7,622 bases of DNA, taken from contig QMSR01000038.1 of NCBI GenBank assembly GCA_003649695.1, positions 1 to 7,622 of the forward strand, in the 5' to 3' direction. The DNA is from Thermoplasmata archaeon (GTDB lineage Archaea > Thermoplasmatota > Thermoplasmata > Thermoplasmatales > B87-G9). Every line of letters begins with the position of its first letter. Positions within the stretch are counted from its first letter, which is position 1. Both the position numbers and the translations under genes were made by a program. Positions 5,448 through 7,622 of this stretch are shown piece by piece. A model generated the notes under the pieces. It did not search any database. It worked only from the letters and a program-made list of their open reading frames with translations, and had not been told where the DNA came from.

Positions 5448-6221
5448 GTGAGTCCGGTGGAGTATGTCGGATTGGGCATCATATTGCTCTTCGTACTCTC
5501 CATATTAGCTTCGGCCATCAAAGTCGCCAAGGAGTACGAGAGGATCGTGATCTTCAGGCTTGGGAGGCTGATAGGGGTCAAGGGACCCGGCCTCGTCTTC
5601 AGGGTCCCCTTCATAGACAGCATCATAACCATCGACCTGAGGACCTACACCTTCGACGTCCCGAAGCAGAGGATCGTCACCAAGGACAACGTCACCGTCG
5701 AGGTTGACGCAGTCGTCTATTATCACGTGGTTGACCCGGCCAAGGCCGTTACGAGGGTTAGGAACTACATAGTCGCCACGAACCTCCTAGCTCAGTCGAT
5801 CCTGAGGGACGTCGTCGGTCAGGAGGAGCTCGACTCCCTCCTGTCGAGGAGGGAGGAGCTGAACAAGAGGCTTACCAGCCTCTTGGACGTCGCCACAGAC
5901 CCATGGGGCATCAAGGTAACCGCCGTCACCATCAAGGATGTGGTTCTCCCCGAGAGCATGCTCAGGGCCATGGCCATGCAGGCCGAGGCAGAGAGGCAGC
6001 GCAGGGCTAGGATCATCATGGCTGAGGGGGAGTTCCAGGCTGCAAAGAAGATGGCCGAGGCAGCGGAGATGTACGCCAAGAGCCCAATCGCCATGAGGCT
6101 GAGAGAGCTTCAGACGTACGTTGAGATAGCCAAGGAGAAGAACCTGATCATCATCATGCCAGCGGAGCTGGGACATGTCGGCGCAGCCGTGGCCCTCGCC
6201 AAAGGGCTCAAGGCAGAGTAG
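5448..6221 (+). CDS. Stomatin/prohibitin-family (SPFH) membrane protein, p-stomatin type
   Basis: This 257-residue protein has an N-terminal membrane segment (about 6-24, GLGIILLFVLSILASAI). The SPFH domain follows (about 25-185): VIFRLGRL, KGPGLVFRVPFIDS, DLRTYTFDVP, TKDNVTVEVDAVVYYHV, LRDVVGQEELD and DPWGIKVTAVTIKDVVLPE. A charged alpha-helical coiled coil (about 187-232, AEAERQRRARIIMAEGE) and a hydrophobic patch (LIIIMP, 233-238) come next. It is close to the archaeal stomatin studied with NfeD protease in Pyrococcus horikoshii (PH1511 with PH1510), where the protease cleaves the hydrophobic C-terminus. Stomatins form membrane oligomers or microdomains. GTG at 5448 is the start by domain position and promoter spacing; GTG at 5457 is an alternative. 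The nfeD gene begins inside its last 15 codons, so expression is linked. Confidence 0.93.
   Translation: MSPVEYVGLGIILLFVLSILASAIKVAKEYERIVIFRLGRLIGVKGPGLVFRVPFIDSIITIDLRTYTFDVPKQRIVTKDNVTVEVDAVVYYHVVDPAKAVTRVRNYIVATNLLAQSILRDVVGQEELDSLLSRREELNKRLTSLLDVATDPWGIKVTAVTIKDVVLPESMLRAMAMQAEAERQRRARIIMAEGEFQAAKKMAEAAEMYAKSPIAMRLRELQTYVEIAKEKNLIIIMPAELGHVGAAVALAKGLKAE
6164..6167 (+). promoter_or_regulatory. Shine-Dalgarno site for the NfeD gene, inside stomatin codons
   Basis: GGAG lies seven bases before the ATG at 6175-6177. It supports that ATG although it makes a 47-base overlap with the stomatin gene. No other good start codon occurs between it and the hydrophobic signal segment. Confidence 0.55.
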
Positions 6222-7488
6222 GGCACTCGCTGTCCTACTCCTCCTACTCCTTTTCATCCAGTCCGCCGCCAGCGGGGCCACTAATAGGGTAGTGGTGGTC
6301 TCGGTTAACGGGACCATTGGGCCTGGGACCGTCGAGCTGATACAGGGCGCACTGGAGTCCGCCGAGGGGGCCGAGGCCCTGGTCCTGGTCCTGGACACCC
6401 CCGGCGGGCAGCTCGAAGCCACCATGGACATAGTGGGAATGATAGAGGGATCCCCGGTTCCCGTCATAGGCTTCGTTCCGCCCTCCGGAGCCGCCTGGTC
6501 CGCGGGGACCATCATACTGCTGAGCACGCACCTGGCCGCCATGGCACCGGGCTCGGTCATTGGGTCCTGCCAACCGGTGATCCTGGGGCCATCGGGAAAC
6601 GCCACCCCTGCCGATAACAAGACCGTTAAAGCCATTAGGGAGTACGTAGTCGAGAGGGCCAAGATCCACGGGAGGAACGTGACCGCGGCGGAGCGCTTTG
6701 TCACAGAAAACCTAAACATGGGGGCCGAGGAGGCGCTTAAGGCCGGCGTCATAGAGCTGATCGCCGATGACCTGTCGGACCTCCTCCGGAAGGCCGACGG
6801 GATGACCGTTCGCACGGTTGCGGGCAACGTGATCCTGAGGACGGCTGGAGCCACCGTCGAGTACTATCGACCGGGGATAGGGGTGAGGATCCTGAACTGG
6901 CTCTCGGACCCCTCCGTCTACAGCCTCCTACTGAGCCTCGGCCTCCTCATACTCATGATAGGCCTGTTCACCCCCGGTTACGTGGGCGAGGTCGTGGGCG
7001 CCCTCCTGCTGGTCCTGGCCCTGGTGGGCATGGGCCTGGTGCCCAGGGCCATAGGCGCCGTCATCCTCCTCGCCCTGGGGGCCATCTTCCTCGCCTACGA
7101 GCTCATAACCCCGGGATTCGCCTTCTTCGGCTTCACAGGCATCACCCTCATGATCATAGGCCTCGTCCTCGTCATGGGGGTTCCAATGCTCGTCAAGGGT
7201 ACAGGCAGCGCCTTCTGGGTCCTCGTGGTCCTCCTGGCCGTCTTCGTAGGGTTCGCGGCCTTCCTCCTTTACAAGGCCTTCAGGGCCCAGAGGAGGAGGC
7301 CCATCGAGCTAGGACCGATTGGGAAGGAGGGAATCGTGGAGGAGCCGCTAGGTCCCGGCAGGGAGGGCTACGTCCGCGTGGAGAACGAGCTCTGGAAGGC
7401 CACAGCAGACGAGGAAATCGGGGTCGGCGAGCGTGTAAGGGTGGTCTCCAAGGAGGGTCCCATACTGAAAGTAGAAAAGGTTCAGTAG
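6175..7488 (+). CDS. NfeD-family membrane-bound serine protease (ClpP-class, NfeD1b type)
   Basis: This 437-residue protein starts with a signal or membrane segment (about 17-33). A ClpP/SppA-fold protease domain follows (about 38-215): VNGTIGPG, LVLVLDTPGGQLEATMDIV, SGAAWSAGT with the likely nucleophile S109, and LAAMAPGSVIGSCQPV. The likely catalytic Lys is K149 (NKTVK), which precedes IREYVVERAKIHGRN at the spacing seen in P. horikoshii PH1510 (Ser97/Lys138). A block of about four membrane segments (about 245-365) and a C-terminal soluble NfeD OB-fold domain (about 383-437, EGIVEEPLGPGREGYVRVEN) complete it. This is the full-length form with protease, membrane and OB parts. It should cut the stomatin partner at the membrane. 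The gene overlaps the stomatin gene by 47 bases and the S17e gene, convergently, by 7 bases. Function by homology is strong; catalytic residues are assigned by pattern. Confidence 0.92.
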   Translation: MSAQPWPSPKGSRQSRALAVLLLLLLFIQSAASGATNRVVVVSVNGTIGPGTVELIQGALESAEGAEALVLVLDTPGGQLEATMDIVGMIEGSPVPVIGFVPPSGAAWSAGTIILLSTHLAAMAPGSVIGSCQPVILGPSGNATPADNKTVKAIREYVVERAKIHGRNVTAAERFVTENLNMGAEEALKAGVIELIADDLSDLLRKADGMTVRTVAGNVILRTAGATVEYYRPGIGVRILNWLSDPSVYSLLLSLGLLILMIGLFTPGYVGEVVGALLLVLALVGMGLVPRAIGAVILLALGAIFLAYELITPGFAFFGFTGITLMIIGLVLVMGVPMLVKGTGSAFWVLVVLLAVFVGFAAFLLYKAFRAQRRRPIELGPIGKEGIVEEPLGPGREGYVRVENELWKATADEEIGVGERVRVVSKEGPILKVEKVQ

Positions 7489-7622
7489 GGGATCCTCTTC
7501 CTCTTCTCCATCTCGGCCCTGGTCTCGAGGACGTCCAGGTAGGTGGTGATGTAGCCCGCAATCCAGTTCCTCATCCTCTTGCTCTGGATCTTAGCAATCC
7601 TCGCGAGGACCCTCTTGTTGTG
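7482..7622 (-). CDS. rps17e: Ribosomal protein S17e, C-terminal part (5' end outside window)
   Basis: The minus strand has an open frame from the right edge to a TGA at 7482-7484, encoding the last 46 residues. The segment NKRVLARIAKIQSKRMRNWI followed by AGYIT matches the conserved core of S17e (NKR-x8-SK-x-RN-x-IAGY-x-T). A charged tail TYLDVLETRAEMEKRKRIPY follows. S17e is a small-subunit ribosomal protein of archaea and eukaryotes, not bacteria, so it fixes the domain of life. Archaeal S17e is usually about 60-80 residues, so roughly 15-30 residues are missing. It is convergent with the NfeD gene, overlapping by 7 bases. Confidence 0.9.
   Translation of the reverse strand, partial: HNKRVLARIAKIQSKRMRNWIAGYITTYLDVLETRAEMEKRKRIPY

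Noticed and set aside
5787..6854. Long minus-strand open frame (355 codons) opposite stomatin and NfeD
   Set aside because: It lies opposite two clearly conserved genes, has low-complexity Ser/Thr/Arg/Pro-rich content and no recognisable domain. It is a GC-rich antisense shadow.
1..7622. CRISPR array, transposase, tRNA or rRNA gene
   Set aside because: I saw no spaced repeat units, insertion-sequence ends, transposase motifs or tRNA-like fold. Almost the whole window is assigned protein-coding sequence.

Overview
The window comes from an archaeon, most likely a thermophile. The clearest marker is the gene entering from the right end, whose C-terminus is ribosomal protein S17e, found in archaea and eukaryotes but not bacteria. 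Other signs agree: a four-subunit KorDABC-type 2-oxoacid:ferredoxin oxidoreductase, a stomatin/NfeD pair, AT-rich TATA-like boxes about 25-26 bases upstream of start codons that lack a leader, perfect archaeal Shine-Dalgarno sequences only inside operons, and heavy use of AGG (Arg) and ATA (Ile). A TACK-type lineage is plausible, but the sequence does not fix the taxon.

Layout. (1) 1-1307, plus strand: the tail of an unidentified beta-rich protein, stop/start-coupled to a membrane protein with two MgtE/SLC41-type cation channel domains. (2) 1284-3776, minus strand: a compact operon korD-korA-korB-korC, each junction a 4-base ATGA overlap. It encodes a 2-oxoglutarate-type ferredoxin oxidoreductase. 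(3) 3826-4248, plus strand: a GIY-YIG-like DUF123 protein, divergent from korD and apparently sharing one TATA-like element with it. (4) 4216-5376, minus strand: a secreted or membrane-anchored beta-propeller of unknown function. (5) 5448-7488, plus strand: a stomatin (SPFH) gene overlapping an NfeD-type membrane serine protease gene by 47 bases. (6) 7482-7622, minus strand: the 3' end of the S17e gene.

How the genes work together. The Kor subunits form one enzyme that converts a 2-oxoacid (probably 2-oxoglutarate) and CoA to the acyl-CoA and CO2 while reducing ferredoxin. Stomatin and NfeD are a known membrane protease/scaffold pair, and the protease is expected to act on the stomatin C-terminus. 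The MgtE-like protein is probably a Mg2+ or other divalent cation transporter. The remaining genes have no visible functional link to these.

The region is packed. The longest non-coding gap is about 71 bases, and all three convergent gene pairs overlap at their 3' ends. I saw no mobile element, CRISPR array, tRNA or rRNA gene. Most content is housekeeping. I do not see a clear undescribed system. The best leads are the cysteine-less DUF123 protein, the asymmetric double-MgtE protein, the divergent promoter with phased repeats, the unusual Kor gamma subunit, and the orphan propeller.
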